DNA of 64,000 nucleotides from NCBI RefSeq assembly GCF_014852005.1, contig NZ_JACVAU010000002.1, positions 620,001-684,000 on the forward strand. Reading direction: 5' to 3'. A program made the position numbers and the translations under genes. Position 1 is the first letter of the stretch; each line of letters opens with the position of its first letter. The notes under the pieces were generated by a model, which was not told where the DNA came from, searched no databases, and saw nothing but the letters and a program-made list of their open reading frames with translations. The DNA is from Pseudoxanthomonas sp. PXM03. Lineage in GTDB: Bacteria > Pseudomonadota > Gammaproteobacteria > Xanthomonadales > Xanthomonadaceae. Below, piece after piece: positions 1-8,862 of this stretch.

Positions 1-202
1 CGGCCAACCGGCAGTGCTTCGTCATCTGCAGCGCAGGTGCGAGCAGGTCGCGGCTGTAGTAGCCGAGGCCGACCAGGGCGACGCCGAGCGGGCGTCGATC
101 CTTCGCACGCGCGGCAGGCAACATGCCGACCAGGCCGGCGGCGCCAAGCCCGCCCAGCACACGGCGGCGTGAAGGGTCATGGGGGGGATGCGCAGGATTC
201 AT
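1..202 (-). CDS. Tat-exported Gfo/Idh/MocA-type oxidoreductase, N-terminal fragment
   Basis: Only the first 67 residues lie in the window; the rest runs off the left edge. The protein begins with a twin-arginine signal: SRRRVLGG at residues 11-18, then a short hydrophobic Gly/Ala/Leu stretch and a likely AxA cleavage site near residue 33. A Rossmann start follows, VALVGLGYYS at 41-50, with the GxGxxS/G dinucleotide-binding pattern typical of the glucose-fructose oxidoreductase family. Such enzymes are folded with NAD(P) bound before Tat export. The gene lies 55 bp downstream of the ubiI-like gene on the same strand and may be cotranscribed. The family call rests on the N-terminus alone; the substrate is unknown. 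Confidence 0.7.
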   Translation of the reverse strand, partial: MNPAHPPHDPSRRRVLGGLGAAGLVGMLPAARAKDRRPLGVALVGLGYYSRDLLAPALQMTKHCRLA

Positions 203-257
203 CGCGGATACTCCGGCCGGGAACGGCGAGGCTACCGCATGCGCTGCATGCCCGTCG

Positions 258-1445
258 TCAGCGCACGCGCTGTCCCGCCGCGTGCCGCCAGAGGAAATCC
301 ACCAGCGGCGGCACCCTGCCCGCGAGGCCCAGCAAGGGTCCGCGCACCAGGGTCAGGTGCATCTCATCGTTCGAGAACATCTTGTTGATGCCGTCGAAGG
401 CATGGGCGGCAGTGGCGTTCTCGCTGCGTCGCTGCCGCGCCCATCGTTCCAGCCGGTGGGGCGCCGACCAGTCCACATGCCGGGCCAACGCGTCACGGAT
501 ACCTTCGCGCAAGGCCGCAACGTCGCGCAGGCCCAGGTTGACGCCCTGCCCGGCCAGGGGATGCACCACGTGCGCCGCGTCGCCGGCCACGATCACGCGA
601 CCTGCGACATAGTCCTTCGCCAGTTGCCGCCGCAGCGGGAAAGCCGCCCGCGCCGATGCCACCTCCACCTCGCCGAGTTGCCCGCCCATCGCCAGCGCGA
701 GTTCATGGCCGAACGCCGCATCGTCGAGCGCCAGCACGCGCACGGCCTCGGCGTCGGGGAGCGTCCAGACGATCGAGCTGCGGCTGTCGGTGAAGGGCAG
801 GAAAGCCAGGGGACCGGTCGTCAGGAATCGTTGCCACGCCGTGTCCTCATGCGGCCGCTGCGTCCGCACGAAGGCCACGACGCCGCGCTGCGCGTAATCG
901 TGCGAGGTGACGTCCAGGCCAGCGAGCCGGCGCAGCGTGGAGTCGGCGCCATCGGCGGCGACCGCAAGCCTGGCGTCGACGCGCGCACCATCGTCCAGCC
1001 GCAACGTCACGCCCGCCTCGTCCTGCTCCATGGCTTCCACGCGGGCAGGACAGCACACCTGCACGCCCGCCGCCGGCAGGGCCGCCCACAGCCGGTCCAC
1101 CAGCAATGCGTTCTCGACAATCCAGCCCAACTGCGACCGTCCCAGGGCATCGGCATCGAACTGGAGTTCACCGCCACCGGCGGCATCCCACACCCGCATG
1201 CGCCGATAGGGCTGCGCGCGCGCATCGCGCACCGCGCGCCATGCGCCGGCCTCCTCCAGCAGTGCCGCATTGTCGGGCGCAAACGCGTACACGCGCAGGT
1301 CCGGCTGGTCCTGCGACCAGCGTGGAGGCTCGCGGCCCTCGACCAGCGTCACCTGCAATCCCTCGCGCGCCAGCGCCAGGGCGCACGCGGCACCCACCAC
1401 GCCGCCGCCGACGATGGCGACATCGATCTGTCCGCGACGCTTCAT
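258..1445 (-). CDS. ubiI: UbiI/VisC-like FAD-dependent ubiquinone-biosynthesis hydroxylase
   Basis: A 395-residue aromatic-ring hydroxylase of the UbiH/UbiI/Coq6 family, which adds a hydroxyl group to a polyprenyl-phenol intermediate of ubiquinone using FAD, NAD(P)H and O2. It shows the N-terminal FAD motif GGGVVG at 13-18 and the second FAD motif GDAAHVVHPLAGQG near 288-301. That second motif is the GDAAH form of UbiI/VisC rather than the GNAAQ form of UbiH. I chose the ATG that overlaps the upstream ubiH stop by 4 bp (ATGA), so the two are translationally coupled. The family is certain. Which ring position is hydroxylated (C5, or another as in UbiF/UbiM) cannot be fixed from sequence alone. 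Confidence 0.85.
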   Translation of the reverse strand: MKRRGQIDVAIVGGGVVGAACALALAREGLQVTLVEGREPPRWSQDQPDLRVYAFAPDNAALLEEAGAWRAVRDARAQPYRRMRVWDAAGGGELQFDADALGRSQLGWIVENALLVDRLWAALPAAGVQVCCPARVEAMEQDEAGVTLRLDDGARVDARLAVAADGADSTLRRLAGLDVTSHDYAQRGVVAFVRTQRPHEDTAWQRFLTTGPLAFLPFTDSRSSIVWTLPDAEAVRVLALDDAAFGHELALAMGGQLGEVEVASARAAFPLRRQLAKDYVAGRVIVAGDAAHVVHPLAGQGVNLGLRDVAALREGIRDALARHVDWSAPHRLERWARQRRSENATAAHAFDGINKMFSNDEMHLTLVRGPLLGLAGRVPPLVDFLWRHAAGQRVR

Positions 1446-2650
1446 GCGCTCTCTCCGCGGCACAACGCCGGCACATCCCCGCGGAATCCCATGGCGCCCC
1501 CCACCAGGAACGACTGCAGCGACGCATGCGCATCCACCGCCACGAGGCCCAGGCTGCGCAGGGGCTTCAGCAGCGGCGACGGGTTGGCGGTCAGCCGCGC
1601 CAGCCCGTCGGAGAACGCCAGCGTGCGTTCGCGGTCTTCGTGCCGGCGCGTCGCATAGGCCGCGAGGCTGCCCGCATCGCCAGGATCGTCGCTGCGTGCG
1701 ATCTCCTCGGCCAGCGTCAGTGCGTCCCGCAGGCCCAGATTGAAGCCCTGCGCGCCGATCGGATGGATCGTCTGCGCGGCGTTGCCCAGCACCACAGCCC
1801 GCTCGGCGACAATCCGTTGCGCGACGACACGCACGATGGGGTAACCGCTGCGCTCCCCGCTGCCGACCAGCCTGCCGATGCGCCAGCCCGCCTCGCGCTG
1901 CAGGCGCGCAAGCCACGCAGCCTCGCCCAGCGCCGCGACCTCGTCCGCTTCCGCGCGCGCCACGCCGTGCACCACGCCCCAGTGGCGATCACCGCGTGGC
2001 AGCAATGCCGTGGGGCCGGCATCACCGAAACGCTCGTATGCCGTGCCATCCGGCGCACGCGTGGCGCGCACCCGGGCGACGAACAGGGTCTGCAGGTAGT
2101 CGTGTTCATCCACCTCGATGCCGAGCGCATCGCGCACGGTGCTACGCGTGCCATCGGCGGCCACCACCAGCCGCGCGCGCAGCTCGCGCTCGCCGCCCGC
2201 ATCGGCGATGCGCAGGACGCGACTTCCCGCGTCGCCCGGCGCGAACCCGACAAAGCGTGCCGGCCGATACCGCGTCAGCCGCGCCAGTTGGTCGAGCCGC
2301 GCTTCCAGCGCCTCGCCGAAATCGCGCGCCACGACCACCTGCCCGAAAGCCTCGCGGCCATAGTCCCCGGCATCGAGTCGCACGCGACCGAAATCGCCCT
2401 GCCGGCTGATGTGGATGCGGCGGATCGGGCCGGTCGGCGCACGCAGTTGTTGCATCACGCCGAGCACGGTCAGCGCATTGACGGTGGCCGCAGCGAAGCT
2501 CAGGTTGCGCTGATCAAACACCGCCGGCATCTGGCCCGCAGGCGTCGCCTCGACCAGACCCACGTCCAGTCCCTGCCGGTCCAGGGCGATGGCCAGGCTT
2601 GCACCGACCAGCCCGCCGCCCACGATCACCACGTCATGCCGTTCTGTCAT
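1442..2650 (-). CDS. ubiH: 2-polyprenyl-6-methoxyphenol hydroxylase UbiH
   Basis: A 402-residue FAD monooxygenase of ubiquinone biosynthesis. Residues 7-16 form the dinucleotide-binding strand and GGGLVG loop. The C-terminal flavin motif GNAAQTIHPIGAQGFNLG (about 289-306) is the UbiH form, with Asn after Gly. The start ATG gives MTERHDVVIVGGG, leaving only six residues before the first beta strand as expected; in-frame upstream sequence looks non-coding. It is the first gene of a ubiH-ubiI pair with a 4-bp overlap. About 100 bp separate it from the divergent membrane-protein gene, so promoters for both directions must lie there. Confidence 0.92.
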   Translation of the reverse strand: MTERHDVVIVGGGLVGASLAIALDRQGLDVGLVEATPAGQMPAVFDQRNLSFAAATVNALTVLGVMQQLRAPTGPIRRIHISRQGDFGRVRLDAGDYGREAFGQVVVARDFGEALEARLDQLARLTRYRPARFVGFAPGDAGSRVLRIADAGGERELRARLVVAADGTRSTVRDALGIEVDEHDYLQTLFVARVRATRAPDGTAYERFGDAGPTALLPRGDRHWGVVHGVARAEADEVAALGEAAWLARLQREAGWRIGRLVGSGERSGYPIVRVVAQRIVAERAVVLGNAAQTIHPIGAQGFNLGLRDALTLAEEIARSDDPGDAGSLAAYATRRHEDRERTLAFSDGLARLTANPSPLLKPLRSLGLVAVDAHASLQSFLVGGAMGFRGDVPALCRGESA

Positions 2651-2747
2651 GCGGCCATGATACCGCCCCGGTCTCCAGGCCCCGTCCTGCGGCCTGCCGG
2701 ACGCAGGCTCCGGTAGAATGCGGGGCTGAGTCTCCGGAACCCTGCCG

Positions 2748-3350
2748 ATGAACACCACTTTCCAACGCGCCCTCGTGCTGATGCTGGTCGCCGCCCTGCT
2801 GGTCCTCACCCGCCTGCACCTGCCCACCACGTTCGGCCACATTGGCCCGTTGCCCGACGCCAGCTGGGCCGCCTTCTTCATCGGCGGCTACTACCTGCGC
2901 ACCTGGTCGCGCTGGGCGTTCCCGTTGTTCATGGCGGCAGCAGTCGTGGTGGACTACATCGTCATCAGCGGCCAGGGCATCAACTTCTGGACGCACTACT
3001 GCGTGTCGCCGGCGTACTGGTTCCTGCTGCCGGCCTACGGCGCGCTCTGGCTGGGCGGCACGCTGCTGCGCCGCTACCAGACAGAGAGCCATGGCCGCAC
3101 GCTGGCGCTGCTGGCGGGCAGCCTGCTGGCCTCGGTCACCGTCTGCCACCTGCTGAGCCAGGGCAGCTTCTACTGGCTGAGCCCGGTCGTCAGCGAACCG
3201 ACGCTGGCCGGCTGGTGGAAGAACTTCAGCGACTGGTACCTGCCGTACCTGCGCGTGGCCGCGATTTACGTGGGCCTGGCCGTCATCGTGCACGTGATAG
3301 TCGAGCAGGTCGTCCGCCTGGCCCGGCCGCACGGCCGTACCGCCGACTGA
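2748..3350 (+). CDS. BtuM-like cobalamin transport membrane protein (putative)
   Basis: A 200-residue protein with about six hydrophobic segments and many Trp/Tyr residues, ending in a short basic tail. Size, topology and position directly before the PduO cobalamin adenosyltransferase gene (16 bp gap) fit BtuM, a solitary ECF-type S component for vitamin B12. Characterised BtuM has a cysteine that ligates cobalt and decyanates cyanocobalamin, with a Tyr five residues later. Here Cys85 lies in WTHYCVSPAYW with Tyr90 five residues on, and His31, Asp69, Arg169 and His182 could be the other conserved polar positions. No EcfA/EcfT genes are visible. The match is from memory of the family, so it could also be an unrelated small membrane protein. 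Confidence 0.6.
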   Translation: MNTTFQRALVLMLVAALLVLTRLHLPTTFGHIGPLPDASWAAFFIGGYYLRTWSRWAFPLFMAAAVVVDYIVISGQGINFWTHYCVSPAYWFLLPAYGALWLGGTLLRRYQTESHGRTLALLAGSLLASVTVCHLLSQGSFYWLSPVVSEPTLAGWWKNFSDWYLPYLRVAAIYVGLAVIVHVIVEQVVRLARPHGRTAD

Positions 3351-3366
3351 CCGACCCGGCTTCGCG

Positions 3367-3924
3367 ATGGGCAACCGGCTCTCGAAGATCTATACCCGCA
3401 CCGGTGACGACGGCAGCACCGGCCTCGGCGACGGCACGCGCGTAGGCAAGGACTCCGCGCGCGTCACCGCCTACGGCACGGTGGACGAAGCCAACTCGGC
3501 GCTCGGCGTGCTGCTGGCGGTACCCGGCGTGCCGGACGATATCCGCGCCCTGCTGACCACGGTGCAGCACCAGTTGTTCGACCTGGGCGGCGAACTGTGC
3601 ATCCCCGGCCATGCCGCGATCACCGGCGACGACGTGGATGCGCTGGAACGGCAGCTGGACCAGTACAACGACGACTTGCCGCCGCTGAAAGACTTCATCC
3701 TGCCGGCCGGCGGCGAGGCGGCTTCACGCTGCCACCTGGCCCGCACCATCGTGCGCCGCGCCGAACGCGAGACCGTCACCCTGGCCCGCCACGACGCGGT
3801 GCGGCCGGAAGCGATCCGCTACCTCAACCGGCTTTCGGACCTGCTGTTCGTGCTGGCGCGCGTGCTCGCGCGTGCCGACGGCCAGGGCGAAGTGTTGTGG
3901 AAGCACGAACGACGCCATTCCTGA
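3367..3924 (+). CDS. pduO: PduO-type ATP:cob(I)alamin adenosyltransferase
   Basis: A 185-residue enzyme that transfers the adenosyl group of ATP to cob(I)alamin, giving adenosylcobalamin in the cytosol. The N-terminus carries the family signature: YTRTGDDGSTGLGDG at about 9-23, followed by KDS and YGTVDEANSALG, which form the ATP site. The C-terminal helix has RRAERETVTL and RYLNRLSDLLFVLAR, including the conserved Arg/Asn residues. Length is typical. It lies 16 bp behind the BtuM-like gene, which suggests a two-gene corrinoid uptake-and-activation unit. Confidence 0.95.
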   Translation: MGNRLSKIYTRTGDDGSTGLGDGTRVGKDSARVTAYGTVDEANSALGVLLAVPGVPDDIRALLTTVQHQLFDLGGELCIPGHAAITGDDVDALERQLDQYNDDLPPLKDFILPAGGEAASRCHLARTIVRRAERETVTLARHDAVRPEAIRYLNRLSDLLFVLARVLARADGQGEVLWKHERRHS

Positions 3925-4039
3925 GCGGGCGTCTTCCCCCAAGGTCGAGTGCCGGCACACCTGGCGCCGCGCTTAGAATGGCGCCGGACTTCCATAGCGG
4001 AGAGGCGGATCCCGCCCCGTCGAGGGCAACGCCGGCACC

Positions 4040-4948
4040 TTGATCATCTTCACCCACCCCGCCTGCCTGCTGCACGATCCCGGCCCCGACCATCCGGAGC
4101 GGCCGGCGCGGCTGGAAGTGGTACTCGAGGCGCTGCGGCTGCACCACGGCGACGCCGACTGGCGCGAGGCGCCGATGGTGAAGCTGGGCGACCTGCGCCG
4201 GGTGCACGACGAGGCATTGGTGCGCGAGGTGCTGGAGGCGGATGTGTCCGGCTACCGCATGCTCGATCCGGACACGGTGATGTGCCCGGCCTCCCGTGCC
4301 GCCGCCCTGCGTGCCGCCGGTGCCGGCGTGGCGGCGGTGGACGCCGTGATGAATGGCGAAGACCTGACCGCCTTCTGCGCGGTGAGGCCCCCCGGCCACC
4401 ATGCGACCAGCAGTGCCGCCATGGGCTTCTGCCTGTTCAACAACGTCGCCGTGGCGGCCGCGTATGCCTGCGACAAACACGGGCTGGAGCGCGTGGCAGT
4501 CATCGACTTCGATGTGCACCACGGCAACGGCACCCAGGCGATCTTCTACGACGACCCGCGGGTGGCCTACTTCAGCAGCCACGAATCGGGCATCTACCCG
4601 CACAGCGGCGCGCCCTACGAGCGCGGGGTGGGCAACGTGTTCAACGCCCTGCTGCCGCCGGGCAGCGGCGGTTTCCGCTTCCAGAACACCTGGGCGGACG
4701 AACTGCTGCCTGCGCTGGACGACTTCAAGCCCCAGTTGCTGCTGGTCTCGGCCGGTTTCGACGCGCACATGCGCGATCCGCTGGCAGACCTGATGCTGGA
4801 GACCGAAGACTTCGGGTGGCTGACCCGGCAGTTGCGCACCCTGGCACAGCGCCATGCGGGAGGACGGATCGTCTCGATGCTCGAGGGTGGCTACGACCTG
4901 GACGCCCTGCGCGAGTGCGCCGTGGTCCACGTGGAGGCGTTGCGCTGA
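4040..4948 (+). CDS. Histone deacetylase-family amidohydrolase
   Basis: A 302-residue zinc-dependent deacetylase-like protein (class II HDAC / acetoin-utilisation AcuC / acetylpolyamine amidohydrolase superfamily). Visible catalytic features are RPPGHHA at 116-122 (the His pair), DFDVHHGNGTQ at 156-166 (zinc ligands Asp158 and His160), the third ligand Asp241 in SAGFDAH, and LEGGYD at 281-286 with the catalytic Tyr. The open frame begins at a TTG giving MIIFTHPACLLHD, which matches where family members start; no ATG exists further upstream. In bacteria the substrate may be acetylated polyamines, small amides or acetyl-lysine; sequence alone does not decide. It stands alone between pduO and lptD. 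Confidence 0.9.
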   Translation: MIIFTHPACLLHDPGPDHPERPARLEVVLEALRLHHGDADWREAPMVKLGDLRRVHDEALVREVLEADVSGYRMLDPDTVMCPASRAAALRAAGAGVAAVDAVMNGEDLTAFCAVRPPGHHATSSAAMGFCLFNNVAVAAAYACDKHGLERVAVIDFDVHHGNGTQAIFYDDPRVAYFSSHESGIYPHSGAPYERGVGNVFNALLPPGSGGFRFQNTWADELLPALDDFKPQLLLVSAGFDAHMRDPLADLMLETEDFGWLTRQLRTLAQRHAGGRIVSMLEGGYDLDALRECAVVHVEALR

Positions 4949-5067
4949 GGCCCGCAAGCCTTGTCGCTGAACCCTGCCCGACATCGGCCGATGGCCTTCA
5001 TTGCCCGCATGCATGGGATGGGGCAAGCTAACGACCGTTTTTCGTTCGACAGCGAGCCCAGCACCGC

Positions 5068-7536
5068 GTGCGCCCTGCCCTTCGCCTGCTCCCGTTGCCC
5101 TTCAGCATCGCCCTGTGCCTGCCCGCGCTGGCGGCTGACGAAAAGCCCGAAAGCTGGGCGTTGTGTCCTATCCAGGATGTGATTCCGACATTCGGGGGCG
5201 CGCCACAGCCACCGGCGCCCGGCAGCGCCCAGGCGTCGCGGGAGCAGCGCGCCGAGCAACCGACCTCGATCGAGGGCGACCAGCTCTCCGGCACCGAGGC
5301 CAATCCCCAGTACAGCGGCGAGGTCGTCCTCACCCGCGGCGACCAGTTCCTGGGCGCAGACAACCTCAAGTACGACCAGGAGCAGGACACCTACGTCGCT
5401 GACGGCCACATCCGTTACCAGGATGCCGGCATCCGCCTGATCGCCGACAGCGCCCGTGGCGACCAGGGGGCCGACGCCCACCAGATCGACAACGTCCGCT
5501 ACCAGCTGGTCTCCCGGCGTGGCAACGGCGGCGCCGACCGTATCGACATGAAGGGGCCGGAAGGCAGCCTGCTGCATTCCACCTACTCCACCTGCGATCC
5601 CGAGGACCGCCGCTGGGAGCTGCGCTCGCGTCGGATCGACATCAACACCGATGACGGCTGGGGCGTGGCGCGCGGCGCGACGATCCGGCTCGGCAAGCTA
5701 CCGGTGCTGTACGTGCCCTACCTGAAGTTCCCGATCGACGACCAGCGCCACACGGGCCTGCTGTACCCGGCGGTCGGGCTGTCCGGCCGCAACGGCTTCG
5801 ACTACCAGCAGCCGATCTACCTGAACCTGGCACCGAACTACGACGCCACCCTGGAACCGCGCTACATGAGCGAGCGCGGGTTCCAGCTGGGCGCGGAATT
5901 CCGCTATCTGTACGAGAAGGGCCGCGGCGAGATCCAGGGCTCCTGGATGAACAAGGACGACCTGATCCGGGACCGGATGAACGAGGCGGACTATGACCCG
6001 CTCAATCCGAACAATCCGGATCCGGACGACGGCCGCGGCTTCTTCTCGTTCGCAGGTAACCACCGCTTCAACACGAACTGGCAGGCACGCGCCAGCCTGA
6101 TCTGGCTGAGCGACGCGCGCTATCAAGAGGATTTCGGCAGTTCACTGTATGGTCAGGCATATTCGTCGGTAACCAGTACGGCCGGCGTCTACGGCGCCGG
6201 AGAGTTCTGGAGCGCCGGCGTGATGGCCGACCACTGGCAGCTCTCCGATTACCTGAGCAGCGAAGCCTCGCTGCCCTACAACAGGCTGCCGCGCGTCTAC
6301 CTCAACTGGAGCCAGCCCCTGAGCCGCTGGATCAGCGTGGGTGGGCACGCGGAAGCGGTGAAGTTCCAGCACGACGAGAAGCCCGGCGGCAGCCGCCTCG
6401 ACATCAAGCCAACCATCTCGTTCCCCCTGCAAGGCGCCGCCTGGTACATCACGCCAACGCTGGCGTACCGCCATACCGAATATCGCCTCGACGCCGATCT
6501 GGCGCAGCAGATCGCCACCAATCGCGCCGTCGAGGCGTACGGAGTGCCCGCTGCGCAGGTGACGCCCATGATGATGGCGGAATTCTACGACCGATCGCCC
6601 AGCCGCAGCCTGCCGATCGGCTCGCTGGATGCGGGTGTCTATTTCGACCGCGAGACCGAGATCAAGGGCGACCGCTTCCTGCATACACTGGAACCTCGCC
6701 TGTTCTACCTCAACGCACCGTACCGCGAGCAGGAAGGACTGCCGATCTTCGATACCCGTCCGTTCAACTTCAGCTACGGCCAGTTGTTCCGCGACAACCG
6801 CTACACGGGCCCCGACCGCCAGGCCGATGCCAACCAGCTGACGCTGGCCCTGACCACGCGCCTGCTGCGGCAGAAGGACGGCTTCGAACGGCTGTCGGCC
6901 AGCATCGGCCAGATCCGCTACTTCGAAGACAGCCTGGTCACCTATTCATCCGCAGAAACGCCGCTGGAACAGGGCAAGTCGGCCTGGGTGGTGGACGCCA
7001 ACTACGCCCCGACCGATCGCTGGACCATCGGTGCCTCGTACCAGTGGGACCCGAAGTTCCGCCGCGAGGACCTGGCCAGCGTCCGCGCGCGCTACCTGCT
7101 GCCGGACGATGGCGTGGTCAACATCACTTACCGCCGCCGCCGCGACCTGCTGGAACAGGCCGACTTCTCGTTCCTCTATCCGGTGACCCCGGCATGGAGC
7201 GTGGTGGGCCGCTACTACCACTCGTTCTACCGTGATGCCGCCACCGACCAGGAGCCTGGTCTGCTGGAAGGCGTGGCAGGCGTGCAGTGGGACAGCTGCT
7301 GCCTTGCCGTGCGTGCGCTGGTGCGTCGCTACGTACGGAATCGCGAGGGCGACATGAACACCGGCTTCCAGGTCGAGTTCGTCCTGAAGGGCCTGGGCTC
7401 GGCGGGCCAGAACACGGACCGCACGCTGCGCCGTGCTATCCTCGGTTATTACCGAGACGACCTCTATCTCGTCCCGCCGAGCAATATCGCGCCGCGTCCG
7501 GACGACAACACTTACGATCCGGATCCGATGCCATGA
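5068..7536 (+). CDS. lptD: LPS-assembly outer-membrane protein LptD
   Basis: An 822-residue outer-membrane protein that inserts lipopolysaccharide into the outer leaflet together with LptE. A signal peptide spans about 1-22 (ending ALA-AD). A periplasmic OstA-type beta-jellyroll follows (about 65-170) and then a long beta-barrel rich in aromatic/polar alternation. Cys33 and Cys176 in the N-terminal domain and the adjacent pair Cys744-Cys745 reproduce the four-cysteine layout known from Escherichia coli LptD, where interdomain disulfides are needed for function. The start is a GTG; an in-frame TAA at 5029 rules out earlier starts. The stop overlaps the surA start by 4 bp, making it the first gene of the conserved lptD-surA-pdxA-rsmA-apaG-apaH operon. 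Confidence 0.95.
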   Translation: MRPALRLLPLPFSIALCLPALAADEKPESWALCPIQDVIPTFGGAPQPPAPGSAQASREQRAEQPTSIEGDQLSGTEANPQYSGEVVLTRGDQFLGADNLKYDQEQDTYVADGHIRYQDAGIRLIADSARGDQGADAHQIDNVRYQLVSRRGNGGADRIDMKGPEGSLLHSTYSTCDPEDRRWELRSRRIDINTDDGWGVARGATIRLGKLPVLYVPYLKFPIDDQRHTGLLYPAVGLSGRNGFDYQQPIYLNLAPNYDATLEPRYMSERGFQLGAEFRYLYEKGRGEIQGSWMNKDDLIRDRMNEADYDPLNPNNPDPDDGRGFFSFAGNHRFNTNWQARASLIWLSDARYQEDFGSSLYGQAYSSVTSTAGVYGAGEFWSAGVMADHWQLSDYLSSEASLPYNRLPRVYLNWSQPLSRWISVGGHAEAVKFQHDEKPGGSRLDIKPTISFPLQGAAWYITPTLAYRHTEYRLDADLAQQIATNRAVEAYGVPAAQVTPMMMAEFYDRSPSRSLPIGSLDAGVYFDRETEIKGDRFLHTLEPRLFYLNAPYREQEGLPIFDTRPFNFSYGQLFRDNRYTGPDRQADANQLTLALTTRLLRQKDGFERLSASIGQIRYFEDSLVTYSSAETPLEQGKSAWVVDANYAPTDRWTIGASYQWDPKFRREDLASVRARYLLPDDGVVNITYRRRRDLLEQADFSFLYPVTPAWSVVGRYYHSFYRDAATDQEPGLLEGVAGVQWDSCCLAVRALVRRYVRNREGDMNTGFQVEFVLKGLGSAGQNTDRTLRRAILGYYRDDLYLVPPSNIAPRPDDNTYDPDPMP

Positions 7537-8861
7537 ACAAGCCTCTTTCCCACCTCCTGATCGCCGGCCTGCTGGCCCTGTCGGCAGCCTCGACGCCCGT
7601 GGCAGCGCAGACACTGCAGCCGCTGGACCGGATCGCCGCCGTCGTCAACGAAGACGTCGTCCTGCAGAGCGAGCTGGAACGCGCCGTGAGCAACGTCCTC
7701 GCCCAGTACGCCAACCAGCCCGGCCAGTTGCCCCCGCGCGCGGTGCTGGAGCGCCAGGTGCTGGAGCGCCTGGTGCTGGTGAAGCTCCAGGTGGCACGAG
7801 CCGCGGAGACGGGTGTCCGTGTCAGCGATGCCGACCTCAACAACGCCGTCAACGCCGTGGCCCAGCAGAACGGGACCACGCCCGACGGCCTGCGCCAGCG
7901 GCTTGAAGCCGATGGCATGTCGTTCGCCGAATTCCGCAACTCGATGCGTGATGAAATCACCATCCAGCGCCTCAAGCAGAGCTTCGCGCAGAGCCGCGTG
8001 CAGGTCAGCGAGGCCGAGGTGGACGCTGCCCTGGCCATGCAGGCCAACAGCGGCGCGCAGTACCACCTGGCGCACATCCTCGTCAGCCTGCCGGACGGTG
8101 CGACCGCCGAGCAGATCACCGCCGGCCAAGGCAAGATCGATGGCATCAAGGCGTTGATCGATAAGGGCGAACTGGACTTTTCCGCCGCTGCCGTCCGCTA
8201 TTCCGACAGCCCGAATGCACTGGAAGGCGGCGACCTCGGCTGGCGCAGCCTGGACGAAATCCCCACCGCCTTCGTGGAGATGCTCAAGGGCATGTCGCCG
8301 GGCCAGTCGGTCGGCCCGTTGCGCGGCCCTAGCGGATTCCAGCTGCTGAAGCTGGTGGAAGTCCGGGATGCCACGCAGGCCGAGAAGCGCAGCGTGACCG
8401 AGTACAACGCCCGGCACATCCTGGTGCGGATCACCGAAACCCAGGACGCCGCCGCCGCCAAGGCCAAGATCGACACGCTGCGCGCCCGCATCGCCGGGGG
8501 TGCCGACTTCGTTGCCCTGGCAAAGGAGTCCACCGAGGACGCCAACAGCCGCGATGACGGTGGCGACCTCGGCTGGTTCCCCGCCGACGCCTTCGGTCCG
8601 GCCTTCGGCCAGCAGGTGACCGCGCTGCAGGATGGCCAGGTAGGCGCACCGTTCCGTACCGATGCCGGCTGGCACATCGTGCAACGCGTGGGCAGCCGCC
8701 AGACCGACGTGACCGACCAGAACCGCCGCGCGCAGCTCCGCGACACCATCGGCCGCCGCAAGGCCGAGGACGAGTACAACCGCTACCTGCAGGAGTTGCG
8801 CGGCGAAGCCTACGTCAGCTTCCGCAGCGGTGACCGCGCCGAGACCACGCCGGGCGGCTGA
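7533..8861 (+). CDS. surA: Periplasmic chaperone/peptidyl-prolyl isomerase SurA
   Basis: A 442-residue periplasmic chaperone for outer-membrane proteins such as LptD. It has a signal peptide (1-25, AxA site VAAQ), the SurA N-terminal helical chaperone domain (about 30-165), two parvulin domains (about 176-278 beginning YHLAHILV, and 289-388 beginning YNARHILV), and the C-terminal helix that closes the chaperone cradle. The start ATG overlaps the lptD stop (ATGA), so chaperone and client are translationally coupled. Length and domain order are standard. Confidence 0.97.
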   Translation: MNKPLSHLLIAGLLALSAASTPVAAQTLQPLDRIAAVVNEDVVLQSELERAVSNVLAQYANQPGQLPPRAVLERQVLERLVLVKLQVARAAETGVRVSDADLNNAVNAVAQQNGTTPDGLRQRLEADGMSFAEFRNSMRDEITIQRLKQSFAQSRVQVSEAEVDAALAMQANSGAQYHLAHILVSLPDGATAEQITAGQGKIDGIKALIDKGELDFSAAAVRYSDSPNALEGGDLGWRSLDEIPTAFVEMLKGMSPGQSVGPLRGPSGFQLLKLVEVRDATQAEKRSVTEYNARHILVRITETQDAAAAKAKIDTLRARIAGGADFVALAKESTEDANSRDDGGDLGWFPADAFGPAFGQQVTALQDGQVGAPFRTDAGWHIVQRVGSRQTDVTDQNRRAQLRDTIGRRKAEDEYNRYLQELRGEAYVSFRSGDRAETTPGG

Positions 8862-8862
8862 G

